From Ligustrum vulgare (taxonomy: Eukaryota > Streptophyta > Magnoliopsida > Lamiales > Oleaceae): DNA of 64,000 nt. The DNA is taken from contig OY743176.1 in the NCBI GenBank assembly GCA_963555705.1, positions 42,857,026 through 42,921,025 of the forward strand. The letters run 5' to 3'. This document shows positions 1 to 12,122 of the stretch, piece after piece. Within the stretch, counting starts at the first letter, position 1. Each line of letters begins with the position of its first letter. Below the pieces are notes generated by a model that was not told the origin of the DNA, did not search any database, and saw only the letters and a program-made list of their open reading frames with translations. The position numbers were made by a program, and so were the translations under genes.

Positions 1-439
1 GATTATGAAAATAAATTACAAAAACTATGAATTATTAATCAAGTAATTCAAGCATTAAACACAATAAATAAATCAACAAATGTAACTTATATGCAAAACT
101 TGAATTATTATAGAATTAAAAATGTAAAACAAAGCTATATCGTTTGTCCCAATTAAAATATTAGTTGTTCATCAATAAAGAAATATAAAAGCAAAAATAA
201 GAATTACTATGCATATAAAGTTTATCAAATTAACAAAAGAAATGAAGTTTTATACCAAGAATTCGCTCCGCGTTTATAATCTTCAAATCTTGCCATTTGT
301 CTTGCTTGAAAAATTGATGTTAGAATGAAGAATTATGTACTTGAGATATTTTCTGTAATATTAACAAATAACAAATAAATCAACGGCCTTTATTCTAAAA
401 CGACAATATTTTATCCTAATTTTCACATATAAATAAGTG
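1..439. other. AT-rich spacer, nothing recognised
   Basis: Very AT-rich DNA with stops in all frames. I see no gene, transposon end or ordered repeat in it. Confidence 0.6.
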
Positions 440-1740
440 TGTAAAATACACTAATCATATGTATGGTTTTGAAAATTCAAGTTTGTAGTTTTTTTAAGTG
501 GTATAGTAAAAACTTAGTTTTATCTAGAGTGCATATATCAAAATGAGACAAAAGTTGACTCATAGAAAAAGATGAAAAATATATTTTTAACGGACTATTT
601 TAACCGGCTATAACTTTTACGACAATTGATGATTTTTCTATTACGACTTTATTTGAGCCCTTAAAGTTGATCAAACAAATAAAACAATAAAAGACGATAA
701 AAGGGGCGATGACAAATGAAAAGTAGATTTTGAAAATGCAAGTCCCTAGTGTTTTTTTTTTGGAGGTGATACATTAAAAATCTTAGATTTATATAAAGTC
801 CATATGTCGAAAATGAAATAAAAGTTGATTCGTAATAAAAATTAAAAACACATTAAGGGACCATTTCAAACTACTATAACTTTTGCTACGATTGACAATT
901 TTGTAATTCAAAAATTATGTGGTAAAGATTGTGTGAGAACTTAACATTAACATCAAAATTTTGTTATTTAGACTTAATATGAGACCATAAAGTTGATCAA
1001 ACGAAGAAAAGCAAAAATAATGCACAATAGGACAAAATAGAGAGCAACCACTATTTGTCAAATTATGATTGCCATTATATAATTTTGAGGATGAATTTAT
1101 TAATTTTTTGCGAGTTATTTGAGTAGTATATTAAAACTCAATTTCATCTAAAATATGTATGATTTTGAAAATGAAATAAAAGTTAACTTATAAAAGGAAA
1201 ATTGAAAATAGGTTTTTGAAGACCAACAAACATAAGGATTTAAAAAGTGACCGGTCATCATTTTTGGATGCATGTTGGTCTTATTTTGTCAAGTGTTATG
1301 TGTTTTGGAAAGGAGAGTTTGTAGTTTTTTATGAGTACAAAAAAAAAAAAAAAAAGGAAAAGTGGTACATTAAATATTTAGTTTTGTTTGAGGTGCATAT
1401 GTCTAAATCGAGACAAAATTCACTGCAGAGTTTGTAGTTTTTTATGAGTACAAAAAAAAAAAAAAAAAAAAAAAAGAAAAGTGGTACATTAAATATTTAG
1501 TTTTGTTTGAGGTGCATATGTCTAAATCGAGACAAAATTCACTGCGGAAAAAAATTGAAAAATACATTATTAAGGGATTATTTTAAATGTATATAATTTT
1601 TGCTATGATTGATGGTTTTATAATTCTAAAATAATGTGGTAAAAGTATTGAGTGATTAACATTAACATCAATGTCAATATCTTGCAATCTTGATCACTTC
1701 ATTAGAGCAAACAAAGTTACTGTCAAACAAAGAAAATAAA
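440..1740 (+). repeat. Degenerate tandem array of a roughly 300-350 bp unit
   Basis: The same ordered set of words returns about four times: a 'gttttgaaaat.caagt' start, a 'gtggtacattaaa.atttagtttt' block, 'gtgcatatgtc.aaat.gaga.aaaagtt', then 'taagggaccattt' and 'ctataacttttgctacgattgatg'. Copies start near 464, 728, 1120 and 1315/1428. Divergence is high, so the array is old. Nothing in it codes for a plausible protein. It could be a decayed satellite or the remains of a larger repetitive element. Confidence 0.6.
1315..1545 (+). repeat. Recent tandem duplication of 113/118 bp
   Basis: Bases 1315-1427 and 1428-1545 are almost identical over their whole length. They differ mainly in the length of an internal A tract (about 17 A versus about 22 A). 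The high identity contrasts with the diverged array around them, so this is a much younger local duplication. Confidence 0.9.
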
Positions 1741-3570
1741 AGCAGGAAAAAAAAACAAAAAATCTCTTAAAAAACAAAATAACTTTGCCATAAATGAATA
1801 TTGAGTGACTCTAAACCCATTATCTGATAGTTAAGATTTTTACTTTGGGTTAACAAATAGAGGGAAAAAAAAAATTACATCCATACAGCATTTTAGATAA
1901 TTTACCTCCACCGAAATTTATTTCTAAAGTATAAAAAAAAAATTAAAATTTATCAAATTGCGATACTTTTGAAGGAAGTAAATATTAGTAAATCAAATTT
2001 TTTGAAAGTATCAAATTGCGATAATTGAAAAGTTTCACACTATATTAATGAGAAGTATGAAATTGTGATAATTTATCAGACGTGAATTTCAATAAATCGA
2101 TATTTTTTAAATGACACAAATTCAAGTGTGATACCAAAATTTAGATATTTATGCATCAGCCCATAAAATCTTTATTAAAAATTTCATTGTGCATTGCAAA
2201 ATTAATTGGACTTAGGATAGGTCTAGGCTCTTCCTTGTACACAATTTATTTAGGAATAATTGCATCTCACACAGTTTTTAGATCTACGAATTGAAATTTA
2301 CTCCGACTAAAATTTTCTTCTAGTCTTTTTCTCTTTATCAATCACCATTATTCTGCCTCCATCTTCTTCCGACGACCTTACACAAACGTACATAGGAATC
2401 AACAAAGTTCAAGCAAGACTCCAACAACCTCGCATACTTGTGTTTGGTGGTGGCAACAATGGAGATGGTGGCAATGCTGGAGATGGTGGCAACGGTAATA
2501 GTGGTTGATGATTTGGGATTGACTCAATAGTGGTTATATGGGATTGATTTTATTAAAAGTGTCCTATAAAAAAGTATCACAAATTTTTTAAAAGTATTGT
2601 AAAAGTTGAAAAGTATTAATGTGTGACGCTAAAATATTTGAAAAGTATCAGATTGGGCTCCTTTAAAAGACGTATATTTCAGTAAACCAGTTTATTTTGA
2701 AACTTATATAAACTTGGGATAATTACCCAAAACCATGCTTTTATATTTTACAAGTTGAAAATTCAGTTATTTAAAAAATATTATTGAAAATCAGGTATCA
2801 TACACCCCCGTAAAAAAGTATATTCCTTTTCTTTTTTGTTGACTTGATTTATGATATTGGATTTCTCATCTTCTGGGTTCAGTTCTTCAACCAATGAATC
2901 AACTGGTACGAACTTCTTGCCAACTAATTTAGTTGCATAATCAATATACTTAGCCTCAGTTTTTCCAGAACACTTATTAGAACAATTTTAAAAGACCTTG
3001 CAACGCCCTCTGAAGCACGATCTTTTTCTCGTGGATTTGATGCACAAGCTAGCAATTTATTCAAAGGCATACCCTCATACTCACGAAAATAAATCTTCGG
3101 GAAGGGGAATTTGATGCATGGTTTCTTGAAGTAATGAAACATGAAAGAAGTCATTGTGGAACTGCTGAGATATTTTGGATAGAAGCATCAAGTGCTGCCT
3201 AGGGCTAGAGAAAATCATAGATTAACAAGTTGGGATTTATCGATGATAAAATATCGGTAAATTCAGGTTCGACCATTCAAAGGCCACTTTTAGGGTACGC
3301 ATGAGGTCAAGTGGGAGGCCATTGGCAGTGTCCAAGTGAGGAGGAAGGTCTGGCAAGGTTGGTAAATGGAGTGAGACTAATTGTATCGCAAACTTTTTGC
3401 TGATTTTTTGTTTGATGCAATTGTAACTTAATTACACTATGTAATGAGTTAAAGTTTACAACTTCGTTTCTTCCTTCTTCTTCTTTTTTGGTTGAGGAAG
3501 TTGTGGTGGTGGTGTTGAGACGTTGGTGCTGTTGTTGAGACGACGAACGGTGGTGGTGGTGTTGAGCCGA
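1741..3570. other. AT-rich intergenic DNA with short degenerate repeats
   Basis: No gene seen. Around 1960-2090 and 2580-2660 a short word of the type 'gaaaagtatcaaattg.gat' recurs in degenerate form. Around 2450-2510 there is a GGAGATGGTGGCAA minisatellite, and around 3495-3570 a GTGGTGGTGTTGAGA minisatellite. The longest reading frame here (minus strand, 2924-3154) resembles nothing I know. Confidence 0.5.
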
Positions 3571-4600
3571 TAATTAATTACAAATTATGAATACACGCGT
3601 TCGTTTTACTAATTTATTGGTTAATAATTGTAATTAATTATAAAATCAAAATAAAGTTACAATTGTAATTAATTACAAAATTGAAATAAAATTATAATTG
3701 TAACTAATTGTAAATTATAACTCATTATAAAATATAATTAAATTGCAATTGCAGATTAATTAAAGTGAATGTAGTTAATTCAATTAATTTTAGCAACAAA
3801 AAAAGTCGTGGTTTACAAATTCATTAGATGCAGTTGTAATTAATTACAAAATTGAAATAAAATTACAATTGTAATTAATTGTGAACTACGTCATTACAAA
3901 ATGTAATAAATTACAATTGTAGTTGTAATTAGTTAAATGTAATCAATTCAATTACTTTTAGCAAAAAAATATGACATGTTTTACAAACTCATTGGTTACA
4001 ATTGTAATTAAGTGCAAAATTGAAATAAAGTAACAATTGTAATTAATTACAAAATTGAAATAAATTTAGAATTGTAATTAATTTTAAACTGTAATTCATT
4101 ACAGAGTGTAATTAAATTGTTATTAAATTTGTAATTAAGGTGAATATAACTAATTCAATTAATTTTAGCAAAAAAATCTTTCATATTTTAGAAATTCATT
4201 AATTACAATTATAATTAGTCGCAAAAATTGAGATAAAGTTATAATTGTAATTAATTTCGAGTTGCTTACATCCCTTTGTCTCATTCCATCATAACTGTCA
4301 TTTGACTCGAATATTCTGATAATATAAAATTAAGTTATAATAGTAATTAATTAGTTATAATTGAAATTAAGTTGCAAATTTAATTATAATTAAGTTACAA
4401 GTGTAATTAATTACAATTTAAAATTAATTTAATTAATTTTAAGAGAACAATAAAATTTCATGTGACTTGTAATATATAGTTAAGTTATAATTAATTACAA
4501 TTTGTAACTAATTCAAATGATTTAAGCAATTAAATTTATCATTTTGAGCAAATTCATTAATAATATTTGTAATTAATAACAAATGAATTATCATAAGCTG
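3571..4600. repeat. Palindromic TTACAATTGTAA repeat field, copy 1
   Basis: About 1 kb made almost only of degenerate repeats of a roughly 50-60 bp phrase containing the palindrome TTACAATTGTAA, followed by 'ttaattacaaaattgaaataaa'. Many copies are visible, for example near 3660, 3835, 4005, 4200 and 4380. The core is self-complementary, so either strand can fold. No coding potential is seen. A second field lies at about 6010-6950. Confidence 0.8.
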
Positions 4601-6009
4601 GAATTAATAAAGCATAATTCAACAGGAAATATAATCCGAGGGGAAGGAATTGAAACAACAACAAAGGCTTTTTCGACTTGCCTTTATTATTATTATTTTA
4701 GTAGTATTGAATCAAATGTTAAACATTACACATACGAGTGAATCAAAACGAAGTAGAATCACAGTATATATAGGATCGTTTCGAGCCTTGACTAAGAAAT
4801 TAGAAATGCATGATGAAATTAAGAAAAGAAACTTAAGAACATAATTTTTATTTCTCTGATTTTTCCCATCGTCAAGTATGACTACCTGCCTTTGAATCCC
4901 CAAATATCTTCCAAAATATGAATATTTAAATTGATTTTGATACCTCATAGAAGTTTGAGAAATACATGGCTAAGTAGTGGAGATCCTTATGTGATTGAGA
5001 GAAAGTGACGGCTGCTTCATCTAATGTCTACTTGCTTGCTTGCTGATGTTGGGTATTTCTTCTTCGTTTCTCGTTTCTTTTGCATTTTACCTGATTTGGG
5101 GAATAAGTTTTTTTTTTTAAAATATCTTTTAAAATACATGATATTTAAAAACAAATCTTTAAATTTTTGTATATTTGTACTTAGGGCTAATTACGCCCAC
5201 TCTTGTGTACAAATTTGAAATCTTTAAAATCAGATATTTTGATAATATTTTATATAATCAAGCATCAATTTTTTCTATCTGGAAACGAGAGACAAAAATC
5301 ATAGCACACTAACTTTGGCCTGCTCCACCGACGTGCGATTTTCCTCTACCCCGAGAATTCTTCTCCTTCAAGAAGACTCCAACGTCAATTTTCGAACTTT
5401 TTCTAGCCTTCATCTTCTTCGATGTTACTTTGTCATAGTCATTTCCGAAAAGTAGCAGATGGAAGACGATTTTCTAAATTTCTCGTTTACAGGGATTTCT
5501 TCTCAAGTTAGGGGATTTTTTTTTTAATCGAATAAGGTGGTGTTTGTCAATCTTTCAAAACTCAACATAATCTAGAATTTGAGTCTTCTAGTCTGCTTTC
5601 GGAAGAAAGGACTTCTTTGATTCAAGAATTTTATTAGTCACTCAAGATATATCTCTACTGGCTTTGAATGGTAATTGTTCGAAAATATATATTATTAGCC
5701 TAACTATGATCGGTGTTTATTCTAGTGGTTCTGGTAGTACAATTTCGGTTGATTCTACAAATTTCTTAATCACGAAAGAGATTACGTTTTGGTAATACAA
5801 TTTGAGTTGTTGCTCCAGTTTGCTGGTCAGACATTTTTATTGATTTATTATCCCTACCACTCTGCTGACTTCGAGGAGTGGCGAATCTACCTCTCCAAGC
5901 CATGGCAGCTACAACTAGTCAAGTTACTTACCTTCTGATCCATCCTCCTCCGTCAGATCCAAAGTTTTTAATCTCATTTTCCTCCAAATGTGAAGATTAC
6001 ACCCATTCA
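4601..6009. other. Spacer between the two palindromic repeat fields
   Basis: No gene recognised. The stretch 5090-5180 (a 'cacctgattttg'-like word, then 'aaaatatcttttaaaatat' and 'tgtatatttgta') is recognisably similar to 7290-7395, which follows the second repeat field. Repeat field plus flank may therefore have been duplicated together. The 5300-5950 part is less AT-rich but has no open frame of note. Confidence 0.45.
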
Positions 6010-6950
6010 TACATGTTTATTTAAAATCGTTACAAAATGTAATAAAGTTACAATTGTAATTAATTACAAAATTGAAACAAAGTTACAATTGTATTTTTGA
6101 GGTGATCCGACAATTACGATTGTGGCATTGACTTATTACAATTAGGTGGTGGTTGGTGATGATCAGTGGTGGACCTGGAAATTAATTACAATTGTAATTA
6201 AAATTACAATCGTAACTAATTACAAATTAAAATAAATTTACAATTGTACTTTTTTAAAAAAATTTTAGAATAGTTACAATTGTAATTAATTATAAAGTTG
6301 AAATAAAATTACGATTATTAATAATTTATAAACTATAATTTATTACAAATGTAATTAAATTGCAATTGCAGTTGCAATTAAGGTGGATGTAACTAATTTC
6401 AATTTTGCAATTAGTTACAATTGTAACTAATGTGTTTTAAAGTGGATGTAATTAATTATAAAGTTGAAATAAAATTACGATTGTTAATAATTTGTAAACT
6501 ATAATTCATTACAAATGTAATTAAATTGCAATTGCAGTTGCAATTAAGGTGGATGTAACTAATTGCAATTCATTACAGAATGTAACTATATTGTAATTAT
6601 AATTAATTATAATTTGTAACTATAAAGTTACAAAATTCTAGTGATTTGTAATTATAAAGTTACAAAATTGAAATAAAGTTTTAATTGTATTTATAACTTG
6701 TAACTATTTCGAGTGAATTGTAAAATATAATTAAGTTACAATTGTAATTAATTAAAAAAAAATGAAATTTCAAATTTGAAATTAAGTTACAATTGTAATT
6801 AATTACAAATTGTAATTCATTAAAAATTACAAGTGAGTATAATTAAGTTGCAGTTGTAATTAATTAAAAAATTGAAATAAAATTGCAATTGTAATTAAGT
6901 ACAGAATTAAAAGAAATTTACAATTTGAACTAATTACAAAATGTTCAGGA
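6010..6950. repeat. Palindromic TTACAATTGTAA repeat field, copy 2
   Basis: Same repeat phrase as at 3571-4600, with the TTACAATTGTAA core present many times. It includes a clear local duplication: the 'aaattgcaattgcagttgcaattaaggtggatgtaact' type segment occurs near 6357 and again near 6520. Confidence 0.8.
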
Positions 6951-7527
6951 AATTGGACTAGTCTTTGATATTAATTGTAATTCAACTCAACAAATATGCA
7001 ATTAAAGAAAATGTTTTGAAATTGAAATTAAAAACCACAAACCTTAATAACGTCAGAGGAGAATCATGGAAGGACTAGCATATTAATTTTCGTTGCTTTC
7101 AACTTTATTATTACTGGAGTCTGTAGAAATTAATTCTGCAAATCTGAATTTGATTCCCCGGGAAAGTACGTAATTTATTTTCTGGAGATTTTTTGGTATA
7201 TTGGAGTATCCCATGAACTGAAACAATGACTACATCAATGAAGATACGGAATCAGCACTCCTTTGTGCTTATGTCTCACGTTCTATCTGTTTTTTATTTC
7301 ACCTGATTTTGAAAATATATTTTATATAGTTAAAATATCTTTTAAAATATCTGTTTTTTAAAAATAGGTCCCTTAAAGTTGTGTATTTGTATACTTAACC
7401 CTATAAACTTCATGTATGGCCAAAAGTAAGATATTGGTGCGATCAGCCCATTTATTTAGATTTAGATTTAGATTATAATCAAAATAATAAAAACTAAATT
7501 TAGTGAAAACAATGTTAAAAAATTTAG
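6951..7527. other. AT-rich spacer, no gene
   Basis: Nothing coding is seen. The part at 7290-7395 resembles 5090-5180. Confidence 0.45.
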
Positions 7528-7734
7528 TCCCTGTTCTCTTTGCTATTTTGAGATCGTTTTCTGTTTTTATTTTCGAAAACGCTAAAAACGCGTTCTCTTT
7601 ACCATTTTCGAAAACGCATTTTGGAAAACAAAAAAAAAATTGTACACAAAATGGAAAACGCCCGAAACATCGTTTTTGGCGTTTTGTGTGTATTTCGACA
7701 AAAAATGTCCAAAACACGGAAAACGCGTTTTGGG

Positions 7735-7767
<33 letters not shown>

Positions 7768-8415
7768 TTATAGAATTATCTTAACTTAGAACTAAGCTTA
7801 ATATAAAGTTTTTATTTTTTTTTATTTTTTTATTATTTTTTTTAGAATTATCCTAGCTTGGAACTAAACCTAAATAAAGAATTTTTTTTTTTTTTTTTTT
7901 TTTTGAGAATTATCCTAACTTGGAACTTAGTTTAAATAAAGTTTTATTGAATTCAATATCAACATTATAAAAAACAATTAAATGAGAATTCTTGTTGTTG
8001 TATTTCAAAAAATGCAATGATAAATGGACTCTGGTGGTTTTGAAAGAACTTGCATTTTCTGGATTTTAATATAAGTAGAGCTTTCTCAAGTCTCGAACCT
8101 GACCAAACTGTGTTAATATAGACTCTTAATGCTCACATTAGTGTATTGCATGTAACCATGTTTTTAGTGTATTGTGAAAGGAAATTTGAGTTGGAGTTAG
8201 TAGTATTCTGCAAGCAAATTAATTAAAAATGGTTTAAATAGTATTCTACAAAATTTCAAACGGAACGTGTTTTCCAACTTTTCATTTTCAAAAACAGTTT
8301 TCAGAAATGACAAACCAAACGCGTTTTCAGCAAATTTGAAAACAAAAATAAAAATACAAAACACAAAACATTTTCGAAAATGAAAATACAAAATAAAATA
8401 CAAACAAAACGACAC
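7528..8415. mobile_element. MITE-like element(s) with GTTTTC/GAAAAC-rich ends
   Basis: The left part (7528-7740) reads 'ttctctttgctattttgagatcgttttctg' and is packed with TTTTCGAAAAC and AAAACGCG words. The right part (8250-8415), read on the opposite strand, has the same composition and similar words ('ggtgtcgttttgtttg', 'ttttcgaaaatg'). This looks like two inverted subterminal regions around a less ordered middle, typical of non-autonomous DNA transposons. Exact ends and a target duplication could not be fixed. Reading frames on both strands here are by-products of the repeats. Confidence 0.45.
7771..7945 (+). repeat. Three tandem copies of about 70 bp separated by T tracts
   Basis: The phrase 'agaattatc.taacttggaact.a..ttaaataaagtttt' occurs at about 7771, 7850 and 7914. 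Successive copies are separated by long T runs (up to about 26 T). Confidence 0.8.
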
Positions 8416-9049
8416 CTTAGCAGTCTTGTTTCAATTTGAAGTTTTCATAAATCACGGGCTTAGTCGACAACTCGATTTTTTTAAAATTGTGCAAAGAATT
8501 GAAGTTTTCTTTCTATAGACACGTGAATCTACTTGTCATCTTAATTGATTTCACCAGCAATCACACCAAGCACAAAAAAATAATTGATTAATTTTGGATT
8601 TTAGCTTGTCTTGTTGCACGTTCTAGTCATTAGATGCTTCGATTCTATGAACTTGTCTAATGGAACAACAATTTCTTTATTTATTTACTCACCAGAATCA
8701 GAAGAAAGATTTGACGTTGAAATTTTTCTTGATACGTGGTTGAAAAGTAAAGAGATAAAATGTGCGTAATTGAAAAGTTATTTGAAAAGTTCTATAATTT
8801 GTAATTTATAAATTGATTTAAAAATAAAAAATGTGATTTTACAAAACGGAGACATAGTTTGACAATAATGTAAAAGTCCTATAATATTGGTTATGTATCT
8901 TAGAAAGTGTTCGGCAACTTAGTTATAATCAACATTTATAATCAATACATTTCTCTAAACTATTTTTTAATCACACACATTTTTCAAAATCACTTTTTAA
9001 CCACAAATTTTATTTTGAAAATATAAAAAACAAAAATAAAGGCATGATC
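8416..9049. other. AT-rich spacer with a partial MITE (about 8905-9040)
   Basis: No gene. From about 8905 the sequence 'gtgttcggcaacttagttataa' then 'ctttttaaccacaaattttattttgaaaa' matches the family described at 20836-21000 and 53445-53583. The right inverted end is missing here. Confidence 0.4.
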
Positions 9050-9054
9050 AGTAC

Positions 9055-9715
9055 TGTTGAGACCATGCCTAGAATGTAGTACCTTGAACCATCGGCGAAG
9101 GCTCAATAGAGGTCAAATGGACCCTAGCTCATGATTAAAATTTAGGATATCACCTTGGATCAAACTGTCGAGGTGGAATAGTACGTGAACTTCTTTGGCC
9201 GAGTTGATTTACGTTTAGCCGAAGTACTTTACGGTGATGCCACAGATGTGATGGGACAACGGATGAAGTCAGAGATGGGACACCGCCTTTACCAAAAGTG
9301 ACAGGCGCCCATCCCTACCAAACGTAGCAATGATTACTGTCAAAAAACAAGATTTTCCTCTCCAACCACTAGGGTAAATACACGTGTAAAGTCCACCACG
9401 TGTCGCAATCCAAGATTATAAATTCCTCTATAAATAGAACACTCCTCCCGCCTGGAAAAGGGTTAGCAATTTCATACTCTTGACTAAATATTTTATTCTC
9501 ACTCCCTTTTCTCTATTTTACACACTTATATTTCTCGCACCCAATTTATACATGCTTGAAATGGGCACTGACTTTAGCATCGGAGTGTAAACAGAAGCCA
9601 CCCCAGCCCTCTTTGCAAACTGATTGTTTGTCACAGTGCGCAGGAGATCCACGTGTTCAAAAGGGAGGAGCTGAGACGTGTTGGTTCAAGGTCCAGCCTA
9701 ATTTTGTGGTTAACA
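9055..9715 (+). mobile_element. Solo LTR, 661 bp, with AGTAC target-site duplication
   Basis: It starts TGTTGAGACC and ends GTGGTTAACA, so it has the TG...CA ends of an LTR with a short imperfect inverted terminus. The five bases before it (9050-9054) and after it (9716-9720) are both AGTAC. A TATA box (TATAAATAG, 9429-9437) lies mid-element, as expected for U3/R. No internal retrotransposon sequence is attached, so an insertion was later reduced to one LTR by LTR-LTR recombination. The 'gcatcggagtg' word near 9578 is common in plant gypsy LTRs, so a gypsy origin is likely but not proved. Confidence 0.9.
9429..9437 (+). promoter_or_regulatory. TATA box of the solo LTR
   Basis: TATAAATAG inside the LTR at 9055-9715, preceded by CACGTGT-type words (about 9382 and 9398). 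It supports plus-strand orientation of this LTR. Confidence 0.6.
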
Positions 9716-9720
9716 AGTAC

Positions 9721-10620
9721 TGATCAATATCTTAGCACAATTTGGTTATAAATAATATATTTTCCCGAACTACTTTTAACCACACATATTTTCTCAAATT
9801 ATTTTTCAATCACATATTTTATTTCAAAAACATAACAATATTTTTTTATAAACGAAAACATTTTACTGAAATTTGCCTCTTGAGGAGCAACAATTCGCAA
9901 GTGCAATTCCTACTTATAATTTATAAGGCTATACACAATGTTTTAAAACCTGACTCGGACATCGATCTGGAAAATGGAAAGGGTCAAGGGTTGGTGGGTC
10001 GACCCGGGACATTAAATAAAATGATTAAAAAATGAAAAAAAAAAAAAAAACAAACAAACTATACAGTAGAAATTGAGAGAAATAATATTTTGTAATTTTA
10101 GTTTTTTAAATATTATTTTAAGAGATCAATTAATTTTCTATATAAAACTAATTTTTTAAAAATATACTAAAGATATAAAATAAAATAATAATAATGATAA
10201 TATTTTTTAATTTTAGAATTAATAATTCAAAGAAAATATAGATTAACTAATATTAATTTGATTTATTATACTATAATTTATTTCAAAACTTTAAGTATTA
10301 AAAGTATTTTAACTCAAAAAAAATGATTTTAATGTTATTGTACTAAGTACTAACAGTGAATACAAATATTTGGAGAATTTGATAAATAAAAGAGAATGAA
10401 AAGAAAAATAATTTCAAAATAGATGGGTTTTCTTTAAAAAAAAAAAAAAAAACAATGCAATGCAATGTAATGCAAAAACACATGAGGAAATTACATAAAA
10501 TCATGTTTTTTAAGAACCAAATTCAAAAGTAAGATGAAACATAAAAAATTTCACATCTCAGGTTATAAATAAAAAAATAATTAATTAGTAAATTTATTTT
10601 AATATTTTAAAATACAGAAA
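9721..10620. other. AT-rich spacer, no gene
   Basis: Around 9730-9860 lies a second partial copy of the 'aaccacacatattttctcaaa' MITE family. A short GC-richer piece at about 9945-10010 ('gtcgacccgggac') resembles the 12.8-12.97 kb repeat. The remainder is A/T runs. Confidence 0.45.
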
Positions 10621-11420
10621 ATGTTTCAAATCCTAATCAATTTCTCTCTCTTCTATATTCCATCCCCTCATTCTCATTTCGCAATCCCACCCAACACCAC
10701 CAAATCCGTCCTTTCTAGGTGCGGCGTCACCGGTGAGCGATCGCAGGACAGCCGACCCGCACACACTGCTGATGCGCGATGGCGAGCTCGTTGCTGCAAT
10801 ACTTGCGGCACAGAACTTCCGGCAGCGGTGACAGCTCGTATGGTGGATCTATGATGGTGGGGTTGTGATGATGGACCTGTAGTGATGGTGGTGGAAGGCG
10901 ACAACAATGCTAAATCGTTGGAGTGCTTCGAGGTCGCAGCGCGGTGGCGATCTCGTCCCTGCATCAGTTGCGGCGCATGACTTCTGGCAGCGGTGGTGGA
11001 ATGATGGCGATGAGATGCAGGTTCGTGCACGGCCACAACAAGATCTCGTCGCTGCATCAGTTGTGGCGCAGGACTTCTAGCAGCTACATCGCACAGCGCG
11101 CCTGGGAGCAAGATCGCGGATCTGTGCACCTGATTTTCTTTTCATCTTGTTTTGTGTTATGTTGATGGACGTTGGTGATGTAGATCGTGGTTGTGACGGT
11201 GGTGGTGGTGGTTTGAGTTTGGCGGTGGTGGTGTGATGGGTTGATATGTGTTGGAGGTGGGTTTAGGTGATGGCTGTACATGTGGGTTTAGGTGGTGGCT
11301 GTGGTGGCACTAGAAGTGGCCGATGATGCGGTGGTGATAATCAGGTTGGTGTTGAGGGTAGCGATGAGGTTTGGGTTCGCCGATCTAATCAGGGTGATTG
11401 AAAATCAGACTTGATTATTT
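10621..11420. repeat. GC-rich island with a degenerate three-copy minisatellite
   Basis: A phrase of the form 'gatctcgtcgctgcatcagttgcggcgcatgacttctggcagcggtgg' occurs near 10783, 10950 and 11043 in increasingly diverged forms, followed by GGTGGTGGT-rich DNA to about 11400. The open frames here (up to 151 codons on the minus strand) follow from the repeat and the GC content and do not resemble a known protein. The island stands out sharply from AT-rich flanks, so it may be a fragment of a former gene or LTR leader. Confidence 0.5.
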
Positions 11421-11830
11421 ATATTATTGTGACCTAAATTTGTTCGATTTGTGACCTAAGATTTTGAACGTCTGTGGCCCTAAACTAATCTCTAACTTAA
11501 AAATGGTGATTGTGACCTCAAAAATAATTGTTGTGATTTCAGATTTTACAATATTGTGACCTACCAAATGATTGGTATGAGTTAAAAAATTTGTATGTTG
11601 TGACTTGCAATTTTACAATATTGTGACTTTAATATTTATAATTAATAAAATATTTATAATTTTTTAAAAATTTGTGACCTTAGAAATAACAGTGGTTGTG
11701 ATATGTGACCATAGAATGGTTGTTGTGACCAAAAATAATGATGATTGTGACTTGATCTTGAATAAATGTAACTTAATTGTAAAATGTGTATGTTTGTAAC
11801 CTGATAGTAAAATATATTTAATTAATTAAT
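11421..11830 (+). repeat. Degenerate TTGTGACCT array
   Basis: The word TTGTGACYT or its near variants occurs about a dozen times at irregular spacing of 20-45 bp. No coding frame is present. Confidence 0.6.
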
Positions 11831-12122
11831 TTAATTAATTAATACTAATTAAAACCTGATTTTTGAAATTATACAAGTTTCATCTCATTTTTGAAATTTG
11901 TATTTATAACCACCTTATATATGTATTTTTCCCAAAAAACATCCTCTTTACACTGGAGACTCGAACCCAAGCAAAAGTCACAAGAAAGTAGCCCACTGCG
12001 AATTGGACCACCACTTCACACATGACCTATGGGCCAAGTTATAAAAATATAAAGTTTAAAAAGAGTATAAAAAAGTAAAAAAACACTTATCCCACATCGA
12101 AAGAAAAGAGAAGGTTCATGAC

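Noticed and set aside
2924..3154. 76-codon minus-strand frame
   Set aside because: Not obviously low-complexity, but I could not match it to a family and there is no supporting neighbour exon.
7373..7784. Two overlapping frames of 114 and 93 codons on opposite strands
   Set aside because: Caused by GTTTTC/GAAAAC repeats and T runs of a MITE-like sequence.
8925..9860. One MITE split by the solo LTR at 9055
   Set aside because: The two flanking pieces are similar in the same orientation, i.e. two copies, not the left and right halves of one inverted-repeat element.
10674..11129. 151-codon minus-strand open frame
   Set aside because: It lies on a GC-rich minisatellite; the protein repeats the same phrase and shows no domain.
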